Origin: Isochrysis galbana
Taxonomy: Eukaryota > Haptophyta > Isochrysidales > Isochrysidaceae
Assembly (NCBI GenBank): GCA_018136815.1
Contig: CM030944.1
Span: 2,519,834-2,583,833 of the forward strand
DNA: 64,000 nt
Direction: 5' to 3'
Numbering within the stretch: the stretch's first letter is position 1; each line of letters begins with the position of its first letter. Made by a program: the position numbers and the translations under genes. Of the stretch, positions 19,666 through 32,074 are shown piece after piece. The notes below the pieces were generated by a model. That model made no database searches. It was given only the letters and a program-made list of their open reading frames with translations, and was not told the origin of the DNA.

Positions 19666-22600
19666 TATGACGGCGGCGGAGAGGGCGGAGGAGGTGACGG
19701 CGGCGGAGAGGGCGGAGGAGGTGACGGCGGCGGAGAGGGCGGAGGAGGTGACGGCGGCGGAGAGGGTGGAGGATGTGACGGCGGCGGAGAGGGCGGAGGC
19801 GGAGAAGGCAGTGGAGGCGATGACGGCGGCGGAAAGGGCGGAGGCGGAGAAGGCAATGGAGGGGATGACGGCGGCGAAGAGGGCGGAGGCGGAGAAGGAG
19901 GCGATGACGGCGGCGAAGAAGGCGGAGGCGGAGTAGGCAATGGAGGCGGTGACGGCGGCGGAGAGGGTGGAGGCGGAGAAGGCGATGGAGGGGATAAGGG
20001 CGGCGGAGAGGGTGGAGGCGGAGAAGGCAGTGGAGGGGATGACGGCGGCTGAGAGGGTGGAGGTGGGAGGGGCGACGGAGGATATGACGGCGGTGGAGAG
20101 GGCGGAGGAAGTGACGGCGGCGGATATCGTGGAGGAGGTGACGGCGGCGGAGAGGGCGGAGGCGGAGAAGGAAGTGGAGGCGATGACGGCGGCGGAGAAG
20201 GCGGAGGCGGAGAAGGCAATGGAGGGGATGACGGCGGAGGCGGACAAGGAGGCGATGACGGCGGCGGAGAAGGCGGAGGCGGAGTAGGCAATGGAGGCGA
20301 TGACGGCGGCGGAGAAGGCGGAGGCAGAGAAGGCAATGGAGGGTATAACGGCGGCGGAGAGGGCGGAGGAGGTGACGGCGGCGGAGAGGGCGGAGGAGGT
20401 GACGGCGGCGGAGAGGGCGGAGGAGGTGACGGCGGCGGAGATGGCGGAGGAGGTGACGGCGGCGGAGATGGCGGAGGAGGTGACGGCGGCGGATATGGTG
20501 GAGGAAGTGACGGCGGTGGAGATGGTGGAGGAGGCGACGGCGGTGGAGATGGTGGAGGAGGCGACGGCGGCGGAGAGGGCGGAGGCGGAGAAGGCAATGG
20601 AGGCGATGACGGCGGTGGAGAGGGCGGAGGCGGAGAAGGCAATGGAGGCGATGACGGCGGTGGAGAGGGCGGAGGCGGAGAAGGCAACGGAGGGGATGAC
20701 GGCGGCAAATAGGGCGGAGGAGGTGACGGCGGCAAAGAGGGCGGAGGAGGTGACGGCGGCGGAGAGGGTGGAGGATGTGACGGCGGCGGAGAGGGCGGAG
20801 GCGGAGAAGGCAATGGAGGCGATGACGGCGGCGGAGATGGCGGAGGCGGAGTAGGCAATGGAGGCGATGACGGCGGTGGAGAGGGCGGAGGCGGAGAAGG
20901 CAACGGAGGGGATGACGGCGGCAAATAGGGCGGAGGAGGTGACGGCGGCAAAGAGGGCGGAGGAGGTGACGGCGGCGGAGAGGGTGGAGGATGTGACGGC
21001 GGCGGAGAGGGCGGAGGCGGAGAAGGCAATGGAGGCGATGACGGCGGCGGAGATGGCGGAGGCGGAGTAGGCAATGGAGGCGATGACGGCGGCGGAGAGG
21101 GCGGAGGCGGAGAAGGCAATGGAGGGGATGACGGCGGTTGAGAGGGCGGAGGAGGTGACGGCGGCGGAGAGGGCGGAGGCGGAGAAGGCAATGGAGGGGA
21201 TGACGGCGGCGGAGAGGGCGGAGGCGGAGAAGGCAATGGAGGGGATGACGGCGGCGGAGAGGGCGGAGGAGGTGACGGCGGCGGAGAGGGCGGAGGAGGT
21301 GACGGCGGCGGAGAGGGCGGAGGAGGTGACGGCGGCGGAGAGGGCGGAGGAGGTGACGGCGGCGGAGAGGGCGGAGGAGAAGAAGGCAATGGAGGCGATG
21401 ACGGCGGCGGAGAGGGCGGAGGCGGAGAAGGCAATGGAGGCGGTGACGGCGGCAGAGAGGGCGGAGGGGATGACGGCGGCAAATAGGGCGGAGGAGGTGA
21501 CGGTGGCGGAGAGGGCGGAGGAAGTGACGGCGGCGGAGAGGGCGGAGGAAGTGACGGCGGCGGAGAGGGCGGAGGAGGTGACGGCGGCGGAGAGGGCGGC
21601 GGAAGTGACGGCGGCAGAGATGGTGGAGGAGGTGACGGCGGCGGAGAGGGCGGCGGAAGTGACGGCGGCAGAGATGGTGGAGGAGGTGACGGCGGCGGAG
21701 AGGGCGGAGGCGGAGAAGGCAATGGAGGCGATGACGGCGGCGGAGAGGGCGGAGGCGGAGAAGGCAATGGAGGCGATGACGGCGGCGGAGAGGGCGGAGG
21801 CGGAGAAGGCAATGGAGGGGATGACGGCGGTTGAGAGGGCGGAGGAGGTGACGGCGGCGGAGAGGGCGGAGGCGGAGAAGGCAATGGAGGGGATGACGGC
21901 GGCGGAGAGGGCGGAGGAGGTGACGGCGGCGGAGAGGGCGGAGGAGGTGACGGCGGCGGAGACGGCGGAGGAGGTGACGGAGGCGGAGAGGGCGGAGGAG
22001 GTGACGGCGGCGGATATGGTGGATGTGAAGGCGGCGGAGAGGGCGGAGGAGGAGAAGGCAATGGAGGCGATGACGGCGGCGGAGAGGGCGGAGGCGGAGA
22101 AGGCAATGGAGGCGGTGACGGCGGCAGAGAGGGCGGAGGGGATGACGGCGGCAAATAGGGCGGAGGAGGTGACGGTGGCGGAGAGGGCGGAGGAAGTGAC
22201 GGCGGCGGATATGGTGGAGGAAGTGACGGCGGTGGAGATGGTGGAGGAGGCGACGGCGGCGGAGAGGGCGGAGGCGGAGAAGGCAACGGAGGCGATGACG
22301 GCGGTGGAGAGGGCGGAGGCGGAGAAGGCAATGGAGGGGATGACGGCGGCAAATAGGGCGGAGGAGGTGACGGCGGCAGAGAGGGCGGAGGAGGTGACGG
22401 CGGCGGAGAGGGCGGAGGAGGTGACGGCGGCGGAGAGGGTGGAGGATGTGACGGCGGCGGAGAGGGCGGAGGCGGAGAAGGCAATGGAGGCGATGACGGC
22501 GGCGGAGAGGGCGGAGGCGGATAAGGCAATGGAGGGGATGACGGCGGCGGAGAGGGCGGATGAGGTGACGGCGGCGGAGAGGGCGGAGGAGGTGACGGCG

Positions 22601-25600
22601 GCGGAGAGGGCGGAGGAGGTGACGGCGGCGGATATGGTGGAGGCGATGACGGCGGCGGAGAGGGCGGAGGCGGAGAAGGCAATGGAGGCGGTGACGGCGG
22701 TAGAGAGGGCGGAGGGGATGACGGCGGCAAATAGGGCGGAGGAGGTGACGGCGGCGGAGAGGGCGGAGGACGTGACGGCGGCGGAGAGGGCGGAGGAGGT
22801 GACGGCGGCGGAGAGGGCGGAGGAGGTGACGGCGGCGGAGAGGGCGGAGGAAGTGACGGCGGCGGAGAGGGCGGAGGAGGTGACGGCGGCGGAGAGGGCG
22901 GAGGAAGTGACGGCGGCAGAGATGGTGGAGGAGGTGACGGCGGCGGAGAGGGCGGAGGCGGAGAAGGCAATGGAGGCGATGACGGCGGCGGAGAGGGCGG
23001 AGGCGGAGAAGGCAATGGAGGCGATGACGGCGGCGGAGAGGGCGGAGGCGGAGAAGGCAATGGAGGCGATGACGGCGGCGGAGAGGGCGGAGGCGGAGAA
23101 GGCAATAAAGGGGATGACGGCGGTTGAGAGGGCGTAGGAGGTGACGGCGGCGGAGAGGGCGGAGGCGGAGAAGGCAATGGAGGGGATGACGGCGGCGGAG
23201 AGGGCGGAGGAGTTGATGGCGGCGGAGAGGGCGGAGGAGGTGACGGCGGCGGAGAGGGCGGAGGAAGTGACGGCGGCAGAGATGGTGGAGGAGGTGACGG
23301 CGGCGGAGAGGGCGGAGGCGGAGAAGGCAATGGAGGCGATGACGGCGGCGGAGAGGGCGGAGGCGGAGAAGGCAATGGAGGCGATGACGGCGGCGGAGAG
23401 GGCGGAGGAGGTGACGGCGGCGGAGAGGGCGGAGGAGGTGACGGCGGCGGAGAGGGCGGAGGAGGTGACGGCGGCGGATATGGTGGAGGATGTGATGGCG
23501 GCGGAGAAGGTGGAGGAGGAGAAGGTAATGGAGGCGATGATGGCGGCGGAGAGGGCGGAGGAAGTGACGGCGGCGGAGAGGGCGGAGGAGGTGACGGCGG
23601 CGGAGAGGGCGGAGGCGGAGAAGGCAATGGAGGCGATGACGGCGGCGGAGATGGCGGAGGCGGACTAGGCAATGGAGGCGATGACGGCGGCGGAGATGGC
23701 GGAGGCGGAGAAGGCAATGGAGGGGATGACGGCGGTTGAGAGGGCGGAGGAGGTGACGGCGGCGGAGAGGGCGGAGGCGGAGAAGGCAATGAAGGCGATG
23801 ACGGCGGCGGAGAGGGCGGAGGCGGAGAAGGCAATGGAGGGGATGACGGCGGCGGAGAGGGCGGAGGAGGTGACGGCGGTGGAGAGGGCGGAGGAGGTGA
23901 CGGCGGCGGAGAGGGCGGAGGAAGTGACGGCGGCGGATATGGTGGAGGCGATGACGGCGGCGGAGAGGGCGGAGGCGGAGAAGGCAATGGAGGCGGTGAC
24001 GGCGGTAGAGAGGGCGGAGGGGATGACGGCGGCAAATAGGGCGGAGGAGGTGACGGCGGCGGAGAGGGCGGAGGAGGTGACGGCGGCGGAGAGGGCGGAG
24101 GAGGTGACGGCGGCGGAGACGGCGGAGGAGGTGACGGCGGCGGAGAGGGCGGAGGAAGTGACGGCGGCGGATATGGTGGAGGAAGTGACGGCGGTGGAGA
24201 TGGTGGAGGAGGCGACGGCGGCGGAGAGGGCGGAGGCGGAGAAGGCAACGGAGGCGATGACGGCGGTGGAGAGGGCGGAGGCGGAGAAGGCAATGGAGGC
24301 GATGACGGCGGTGGAGAGGGCGGAGGCGGAGAAGGCAATGGAGGCGATGACGGTGGTGGAGAGGGCGGAGGCGGAGAAGGCAATGGAGGGGATGACGGCG
24401 GCAAATAGGGCGGAGGAGGTGACGGCGGCAGAGACGGCGGAGGAGGTGACGGCGGCGGAGAGGGCGGAGGAGGTGACGGCGGCGGAGAGGGTGGAGGATG
24501 TGACGGCGGCGGAGAAGGCAATGGAGGCGATGGCGGCGGCGGAGATGGCGGAGGCGGACTAGGCAATGGAGGCGATGACGGCGGCGGAGATGGCGGAGGC
24601 GGAGAAGGAAATGGAGGGGATGACGGCGGTTGAGAGGGCGGAGGAGGTGACGGCGGCGGAGAGGGCGGAGGCGGAGAAGGCAATGGAGGGGATGACGGCG
24701 GTTGAGAGGGCGGAGGAAGTGACGGCGGCGGAGAGAATGGAGGGGATGACGGCGGCGGAGAGGGCGGAGGCGGAGAAGGCAATGGAGGGGATGACGGCGG
24801 CAAATAGGGCGGAGGACGTGACGGCGGCGGAGAGGGCGGAGGAGGTGACGGCGGCGGAGAGGGCGGAGGAAGTGACGGCGGCGGAGAGGGCGGAGGAAGT
24901 GACGGCGGCGGATATGGTGGAGGCGATGACGGCGGCGGAGAGGGCGGAGGCGGAGAAGGCAATGGAGGCGGTGACGGCGGTAGAGAGGGCGGAGGGGATG
25001 ACGGCGGCAAATAGGGCGGAGGAGGTGACGGCGGCGGAGAGGGCGGAGGAGGTGACGGCGGCGGAGAGGGCGGAGGAGGTGACGGCGGCGGAGACGGCGG
25101 AGGAGGTGACGGCGGCGGAGAGGGCGGAGGAGGTGACGGCGGCGGAGAGGGCGGAGGAAGTGACGGCGGCGGATATGGTGGAGGCGATGACGGCGGCGGA
25201 GAGGGCGGAGGCGGAGAAGGCAATGGAGGCGGTGACGGCGGTAGAGAGGGCGGAGGGGATGACGGCGGCAAATAGGGCGGAGGAGGTGACGGCGGCGGAG
25301 AGGGCGGAGGAGGTGACGGCGGCGGAGAGGGCGGAGGAGGTGACGGCGGCGGAGAGGGCGGAGGAGGTGACGGCGGCGGAGACGGCGGAGGAGGTGACGG
25401 CGGCGGAGAGGGCGGAGGAAGTGACGGCGGCGGATATGGTGGAGGAAGTGACGGCGGTGGAGATGGTGGAGGAGGCGACGGCGGCGGAGAGGGCGGAGGC
25501 GGAGAAGGCAACGGAGGCGATGACGGCGGTGGAGAGGGCGGAGGCGGAGAAGGCAATGGAGGCGATGACGGCGGTGGAGAGGGCGGAGGCGGAGAAGGCA

Positions 25601-28600
25601 ATGGAGGCGATGACGGTGGTGGAGAGGGCGGAGGCGGAGAAGGCAATGGAGGGGATGACGGCGGCAAATAGGGCGGAGGAGGTGACGGCGGCAGAGACGG
25701 CGGAGGAGGTGACGGCGGCGGAGAGGGCGGAGGAGGTGACGGCGGCGGAGAGGGTGGAGGATGTGACGGCGGCGGAGAAGGCAATGGAGGCGATGGCGGC
25801 GGTGGAGATGGCGGAGGCGGACTAGGCAATGGAGGCGATGACGGCGGCGGAGATGGCGGAGGCGGAGAAGGAAATGGAGGGGATGACGGCGGTTGAGAGG
25901 GCGGAGGAGGTGACGGCGGCGGAGAGGGCGGAGGCGGAGAAGGCAATGGAGGGGATGACGGCGGTTGAGAGGGCGGAGGAAGTGACGGCGGCGGAGAGAA
26001 TGGAGGGGATGACGGCGGCGGAGAGGGCGGAGGCGGAGAAGGCAATGGAGGGGATGACGGCGGCGGAGAGGGCGGAGGACGTGACGGCGGCGGAGAGGGC
26101 GGAGGAGGTGACGGCGGCGGAGAGGGCGGAGGAGGTGACGGCGGCGGAGAGGGCGGAGGAGGTGACGGCGGCGGATATGGTGGAGGCGATGACGGCGGCG
26201 GAGAGGGCGGAGGCGGAGAAGGCAATGGAGGCGGTGACGGCGGTAGAGAGGGCGGAGGGGATGACGGCGGCAAATAGGGCGGAGGAGGTGACGGCGGCGG
26301 AGAGGGCGGAGGAGGTGACGGCGGCGGAGAGGGCGGAGGAGGTGACGGCGGCGGAGACGGCGGAGGAGGTGACGGCGGCGGAGAGGGCGGAGGAGGTGAC
26401 GGCGGCGGAGAAGGCGGAGGAAGTGACGGCGGCGGATATGGTGGAGGAGATGACGGCGGCGGAGAGGGCGGAGGCGGAGAAGGCAATGGAGGCGATGACG
26501 GCGGCGGAGAGGGCGGAGGAGTTGATGGCGGCGGAGAGGGCGGAGGAGGTGACGGCGGAAGTGACGGCGGCAGAGATGGTGGAGGAGGTGACGGCGGCGG
26601 AGAGGGCGGAGGCGGAGAAGGCAATGGAGGCGATGACGGCGGCGGAGAGGGCGGAGGCGGAGAAGGCAATGGAGGAAGTGACGGCGGCGGAGAGGGCGGA
26701 GGAGGTGACGGCGGCGGAGAGGGCGGAGGAGGTGACGGCGGCGGAGAGGGCGGAGGAGGTGACGGCGGCGGATATGGTGGAGGATGTGATGGCGGCGGGG
26801 AAGGTGGAGGAGGAGAAGGCAATGGAGGCGATGACGGCGGCGGAGAGGGCGGAGGCGGAGAAGGCAATGGAGGCGGTGACGGCGGCAGAGAGGGCGGAGG
26901 GGATGACGGCGGCAAATAGGGCGGAGGAGGTGACGGCGGCGGAGAGGGCGGAGGAAGTGACGGCGGCGGAGAGGGCGGAGGAGGTGACGGCGGCGGAGAA
27001 GGCGGAGGTGGAGAAGGCGGAGGAGGAGAAGGCAATGGAGGCGATGACGGCGGCGGAGAGGGCGGAGGCGGAGAAGGCAATGGAGGCGATGACGGCGGCG
27101 GAGAGGGCGGAGGCGGAGAAGGCAATGGAGGGGATGACGGCGGCGGAGAGGGCGGAGGACGTGACGGCGGCGGAGAGGGCGGAGGAAGTGACGGCGGCGG
27201 ATATGGTGGAGGCGATGACGGCGGCGGATATGGTGGAGGAGATGACGGCGGCGGAGAGGGCGGAGGCGGAGAAGGCAATGGAGGCGATGACGGCGGCGGA
27301 GAGGGCGGAGGCGGAGAAGGCAATGGAGGGGATGACGGCGGCGGAGAGGGCGGAGGAGTTGATGGCGGCGGAGAGGGCGGCGGAAGTGACGGCGGCAGAG
27401 ATGGTGGAGGAGGTGACGGCGGCGGAGAGGGCGGAGGCGGAGAAGGCAATGGAGGCGATGACGGCGGCGGAGAGGGCGGAGGCGGAGAAGGCAATGGAGG
27501 CGATGACGGCGGCGGAGAGGGCGGAGGAGGTGACGGCGGCGGAGAGGGCGGAGGAGGTGACGGCGGCGGATATGGTGGAGGATGTGATGGCGGCGGAGAA
27601 GGCGGAGGAGGAGAAGGCAATGGAGGCGATGACGGCGGCGGAGAGGGCGGAGGTGGAGAAGGCAATGGAGGGGATGACGGCGACGGAGAGGGCGGAGGAG
27701 TTGACGGCGGCGGAGAGGGCGGAGGAGGTGACGGCGGCGGAGAGGGCGGCGGAAGTGACGGCGGCAGAGATGGTGGAGGAGGTGACGGCGGCGGAGAGGG
27801 CGGAGGCGGAGAAGGCAATGGAGGCGATGACGGCGGTGGAGAGGGCGGAGGCGGAGAAGGCAATGGAGGCGATGACGGCGGCGGAGAGGGCGGAGGCGGA
27901 GAAGGCAATGGAGGCGATGACGGCGGCGGAGAGGGCGGAGGCGGAGAAGGCAATGGAGGCGATGACGGCGGCGGAGAGGGCGGAGGCGGAGAAGGCAATG
28001 GAGGCGATGACGGCGGCGGAGAGGGCGGAGGCGGAGAAGGCAATGGAGGCGATGACGGCGGCGGAGAGGGCGGAGGACGTGACGGCGGCGGAGAGGGCGG
28101 AGGAAGTGACGGCGGCGGATATGGTGGAGGCGATGACGGCGGCGGATATGGTGGAGGAGATGACGGCGGCGGAGAGGGCGGAGGCGGAGAAGGCAATGGA
28201 GGCGATGACGGCGGCGGAGAAGGCAATGGAGGGGATGACGGCGGCGGAGAGGGCGGAGGAGTTGATGGCGGCGGAGAGGGCGGCGGAAGTGACGGCGGCA
28301 GATATGGTGGAGGAGGTGACGGCGGCGGAGAGGGCGGAGGCGAAGAAGGCAATGGAGGCGATGACGGCGGCGGAGAGGGCGGAGGCAATGGAGGCGATGA
28401 CGGCGGCGGAGAGGGCGGAGGCGGAGAAGGCAGTGGAGGCGATGACGGCGGCGGAGAGGGCGGAGGCGGAGAAGGTGTAGGGGGTGAAGGTGGCCAAGTG
28501 GGCGGAGGCGGAGAAGGCAATGGAGGGGGTGAAGGCGGCGGAGAGGGCGGAGGCGGAGAAGGCAATGGGGCGATGACGGCGGCGGAGAGGGCGGAGGCGG

Positions 28601-30849
28601 AGAAGGCGATGGAGGGATAAGGGCGGCGGTGAGGGTGGAGGCGGAGAAGGCAATGGAGGCGATGACGGCGGCGAATAGGGCGGAGGCGTAAATGGCAACG
28701 GAGGCGACGACGGTGGCGGCGGAGAGGGTGGAGGAGGTGACGGCGGCGGAGAGGGCGGAGGCGGAAAAGGCAATGGAGGTGATGACGGCGGCGGAGAGGG
28801 CGGAGGTGGAGAAGGCAACGGAGGGGGTGACGGCGGCGGAGAGGGCGGAGGCGGAGAAGGCAACGGAGGGGGTGACGGCGGCGGAGAGGGCGGAGGCGGA
28901 GAAGGCAGTGGAGGCGACGACGGCGGCGGAGAGGGCGAAGGCGGAGAAGGCAGTGGAGGCGATGACGGCGGCGGAGAAGGCGGAGGCGGAGAAGGAAATG
29001 GAGGCGATGACGGCGGCGGAGAGGGCGGAGGTGGAGAACGCAACGGAGGGGGTGAAGGCGGCGGAGAGGGCGGAGGCGGAGAAGGCAACGGAGGGGATGA
29101 CGGCGGCGGAGAGGGCGGAGGCGGAGAAGGCAGTGGAGGCGATGACGGCGGAGGAGAGGGCGGAGGCGGAGAAGGTGTAGGGGGTGAAGGTGGCCAAGTG
29201 GGCGGAGGCGGAGAAGGCAATGGAGGGGTGAAGGCGGCGGAGAGGCGGAGGCGGAGAAGGCAATGGAGGCGATGACGGCGGTGGAGAGGGCGGAGGCGGA
29301 GAAGGCGATGGAGGGGATAAGGGCGCGGTGAGGGTGGAGGCGGAGAAGGCAATGGAGGCGATGACGGCGGCGGAGAGGGCGGAGGCGGAGAAGGCAATGG
29401 AGGCGATGACGGCGGCGAAGAGGGCGGAGGCGGAAAAGGCAACGGAGGGGATGACGGCGGCGGAGAGGGCGGAGGCGGAGACGGCAGTGGAGGCGATGAC
29501 GGCGGCGGAGAGGGCGGAGGCGGAGAAGGAAGTGGAGGCGATGACGGCGGCGGAGAGGACGGAGGTGGCAGTGGAGGCGATGACGGCGGCGGAGAAGTCG
29601 GAGGCGGAGGTAATGGAGGCGATGACGGCGGCGGGGAGGGCGGAGGTGGAGAAGGCAATGGAGGCGACGACGGCGGAGGAGAGGGCGGAGGCGGAGAAGG
29701 CAACGGAGGCGATGATGGCGGCGGAGAAGGCGGAGGTGGAGAAGGCAACGGAGGGGATGACGGCGGCGGAGAGGGCGGAGGTGGAGAAGGCAACGGAGGG
29801 GATGACGGCGGCGGAGAGGGCGCAGGCGGAGAAGGCAGTGGAGGGGATGACGGCGGCGGGGAGGGCGGAGGCGGAGAAAGCAGTGGAGGCGATGACGGCG
29901 GCGGAGAAGGCGGAGGCGGAGAAGGCAGTGGAGGCGATGACGGCGGCGGAGAAGTCGGAGGCGGAGGTAATGGAGCGATGACGGCGGCGGGGAGGGCGGA
30001 GGTGGAGAAGGCAATGGAGGCGACGACGGCGGAGGAGAGGGCGGGAGGCGGAGAAGGCAATGGAGGCGATGACGGCGGCGAAGATGGCGGAGGCGTAACA
30101 GGCAACGGAGGCGACGACGGCGGCGGAGAGGGTGGAGGAGGTGACGGCGGCGGAGAAGGCGGAGGCGGAGAAGGCAATGGAGGGGATGACGGCGGCGGAG
30201 AGGGCGGAGGCGGAGAAGGCAATGGAGGCGACGACGGCGGAGGAGAGGGCGGAGGCGGAGAAGGCAATGGAGGCGATGACGGCGGCGAAGATGGCGGAGG
30301 CGTAAAAGGCAACGGAGGCGATGACGGCGGCGGAGAGGGTGGAGGAGGTGACGGCGGCGGAGAAGGCGGAGGCGGATAAGGCAATGGAGGGGATGACGGC
30401 GGCGGAGAGGGCGGAGGCGGAGAAGGCAACCGAGGGGATGACGGCGGCGGAGAGGGCGGAGGAGGTGACGGCGGCGGAGAGGGCGGAGGAGGTGACGGCG
30501 GCGGAGAGGGCGGAGGAGGTGACGGCGGCGGAGAGGGCGGAGGAGGTGACGGCGGCGGAGAGGGCGGAGGAGAAGAAGGCAATGGAGGCGATGACGGCGG
30601 CGGAGAGGGCGGAGGCGGAGAAGGCAATGGAGGCGGTGACGGCGGCAGAGAGGGCGGAGGGGATGACGGCGGCAAATAGGGCGGAGAGGTGACGGTGGCG
30701 GAGAGGGCGGAGGAAGTGACGGCGGCGGAGAGGGCGGAGGAAGTGACGGCGGCGGAGAGGGCGGAGGAGGTGACGGCGGCGGAGAGGGCGGCGGAAGTGA
30801 CGGCGGCAGAGATGGTGGAGGAGGTGACGGCGGCGGAGAGGGCGGCGGA
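19666..30849. repeat. 11.2-kb hierarchical tandem array (27- and 45-bp units)
   Basis: Built almost wholly from two units: a 27-bp unit (translating on the plus strand as TAAERAEEV) and a 45-bp unit (TAAERAEAEKAMEAM), mixed in varying order. Higher-order repeats are visible: a 1,263-bp period (24566 onward vs 25829 onward, near identical for about 575 bp) and a 216-bp duplication (about 20642 vs 20858). Because units are multiples of 3, reading frames persist. The pyrimidine-rich minus strand has a frame with no stop from 30980 to 19626, reading SPPPPSPPPS (extensin-like), RRRHRLHCLLRL or AAVIASIAFSA depending on phase. Plus frames are cut by TAG/TGA. A few indels near 28.6, 29.2 and 30.0 kb shift phase. 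It may be part of a Pro-rich cell-wall-type gene on the minus strand, or plain minisatellite. Confidence 0.9.
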
Positions 30850-30949
30850 NNNNNNNNNNNNNNNNNNNNNNNNNNNNNNNNNNNNNNNNNNNNNNNNNNN
30901 NNNNNNNNNNNNNNNNNNNNNNNNNNNNNNNNNNNNNNNNNNNNNNNNN
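30850..30949. other. Assembly gap (100 N)
   Basis: Exactly 100 N follow the tandem array; a round number normally marks a gap of unknown size. The array's true length and right border are therefore unknown. Confidence 0.98.
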
Positions 30950-30995
30950 TTGTGCCCCGCCATGAGTGAACCAAGTACAAACTTAGTTGGATGTC
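30950..30995 (-). mobile_element. SINE-like retroposon head fragment
   Basis: Right after the gap, GCCATGAGTGAACCAAG followed by TACAAACTTAGTTG is the reverse complement of the family head (CAACTAAGTTT..CTTGGTTC..ATGG). The rest of the copy lies in the gap. Confidence 0.55.
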
Positions 30996-31282
30996 ATGTG
31001 AAATGCAATAAGGGAGTCCATGTACTAGTAGAGTATTCTAGTATGTGGGCTCTAGTATGAGTCACTGAGTATCTCAGTCTCGACGACCGACCGACGGCTG
31101 CTCATCCGCTTCTCGAGGCGGCCGCGCGGGCAGCGAGGAAGCTGCGGTGCGGTGCGTGAGGGGCGGTCGGCGGAGTCCGTGAGTCCCCGCCTCGTTCTGT
31201 TTGCGCCTTCCACGACAACCGTCGTTGACAGCGGGCCAGGTGGAGGGGCTGCCGTGCACATCGTGCAGCTTCACCAGCCACG
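30996..31282. other. 5' region of the YCII/ubiquitin-like gene
   Basis: GC-rich, no supported gene; presumed promoter and 5' UTR of the gene starting at 31283. Confidence 0.35.
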
Positions 31283-32074
31283 ATGTGGCGCTTCAGCGTC
31301 TTGAGGACGTCCCTGCTTCCGAATGGGTGGAAGAAGATTCCTTCAATCCCGCTCGCAATCTGCAGCTCCCGCACGCGTTTTTATGCCACAGCCACAGCGT
31401 CACAGTCTCGCACTTTCCATCTGCTCCTGTATCACTACGTTGACGACGCTGTCAATCTTAGAAAGCCGTACCGTCAAGCCCATCTTGACCTGGCGCAGCT
31501 GGCAGTTGGGCGAGGCGAGCTGCTCCTGGGCGGTGCGCTTGCCCAGCCGGTCGACGGCGGGATCCTCGTCTTTGACGGCGACGCAGAGATGGCCAAATCC
31601 TTCGCTGAACGCGACCCATACGTGCAAAACGGCATCGTAACAGATTGGCATGTGCGAGAGTGGACCGTGGTGGCGGGTGCGCTCCTCCCTCTCTTGTCTC
31701 CTGCGCCTCCGTTAGAGCTGTCATACGAATGGCAGACCGTCCATGGCGATATGGAAATCCCTCCTGGACTAGAGATTGAGCTTCCTCTCAATGGTCAACC
31801 GAAGCGTGCACGAATCCCACCTCGCTGGCGCTTGCAAGTCTGGCTTGACGAGAAGCGTGGATATCTCCGGCATGACGTCCAACGAGACACAACTGTCGGA
31901 GAGCTGCGCAGAGCGGCGGCAACCTCTGCGGGAGTTCCCATGGATGCTGTGAAAGTGTATATGGGCGAGGATACACATCCTCTTTCGGACCCCGTTACCA
32001 TAGAAGCTTTGCGGTTGTTCGGGCGCGAGGCCCAGCTGGTCATTGTCATCGACAACGTGGGTAAGGCGGATTGA
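31283..32074 (+). CDS. Mitochondrial YCII-domain protein fused to a ubiquitin-like domain
   Basis: Single exon, 263 aa. Residues 1-43 are basic, Ser/Arg-rich and lack acids (MWRFSVLRTSLLPNGWKK..), a typical mitochondrial presequence. Residues about 45-130 match the YciI fold (FHLLLYHYVDD, RQAHLDLAQLAVGRGELLLG, GGILVF, FAERDPYVQNGIVTDWHVRE), a small ferredoxin-like domain known from bacteria and eukaryotes with an ill-defined role. After a Pro-rich linker, residues about 182-258 look like a beta-grasp (ubiquitin-like) domain (RLQVWLDEKRGYLRHDVQRD, TTVGELRRAAATSAGVPMD, VKVYMGEDTHPLSD). It has no C-terminal di-Gly, so conjugation is unlikely. The YCII call is strong, the ubiquitin-like call moderate. 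Confidence 0.75.
   Translation: MWRFSVLRTSLLPNGWKKIPSIPLAICSSRTRFYATATASQSRTFHLLLYHYVDDAVNLRKPYRQAHLDLAQLAVGRGELLLGGALAQPVDGGILVFDGDAEMAKSFAERDPYVQNGIVTDWHVREWTVVAGALLPLLSPAPPLELSYEWQTVHGDMEIPPGLEIELPLNGQPKRARIPPRWRLQVWLDEKRGYLRHDVQRDTTVGELRRAAATSAGVPMDAVKVYMGEDTHPLSDPVTIEALRLFGREAQLVIVIDNVGKAD

Noticed and set aside
21074-23137. Long plus-strand frames reading TAAERAEEV/AEKAME repeats (up to 883 codons)
   Set aside because: They look like alpha-helical proteins but are cut repeatedly by TAG/TGA variants inside the repeat units and have no unique flanking exons.
19433-29263. A 3,276-codon minus-strand open frame rich in Arg, His and Leu
   Set aside because: It is a second phase of the pyrimidine-rich tandem array, where stop codons can hardly occur. 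The RRRHRLHCLLRL readout is not a plausible protein; kept as repeat.
19666-30849. CRISPR-like array
   Set aside because: Repeats are contiguous with no unique spacers, and the genome is eukaryotic.
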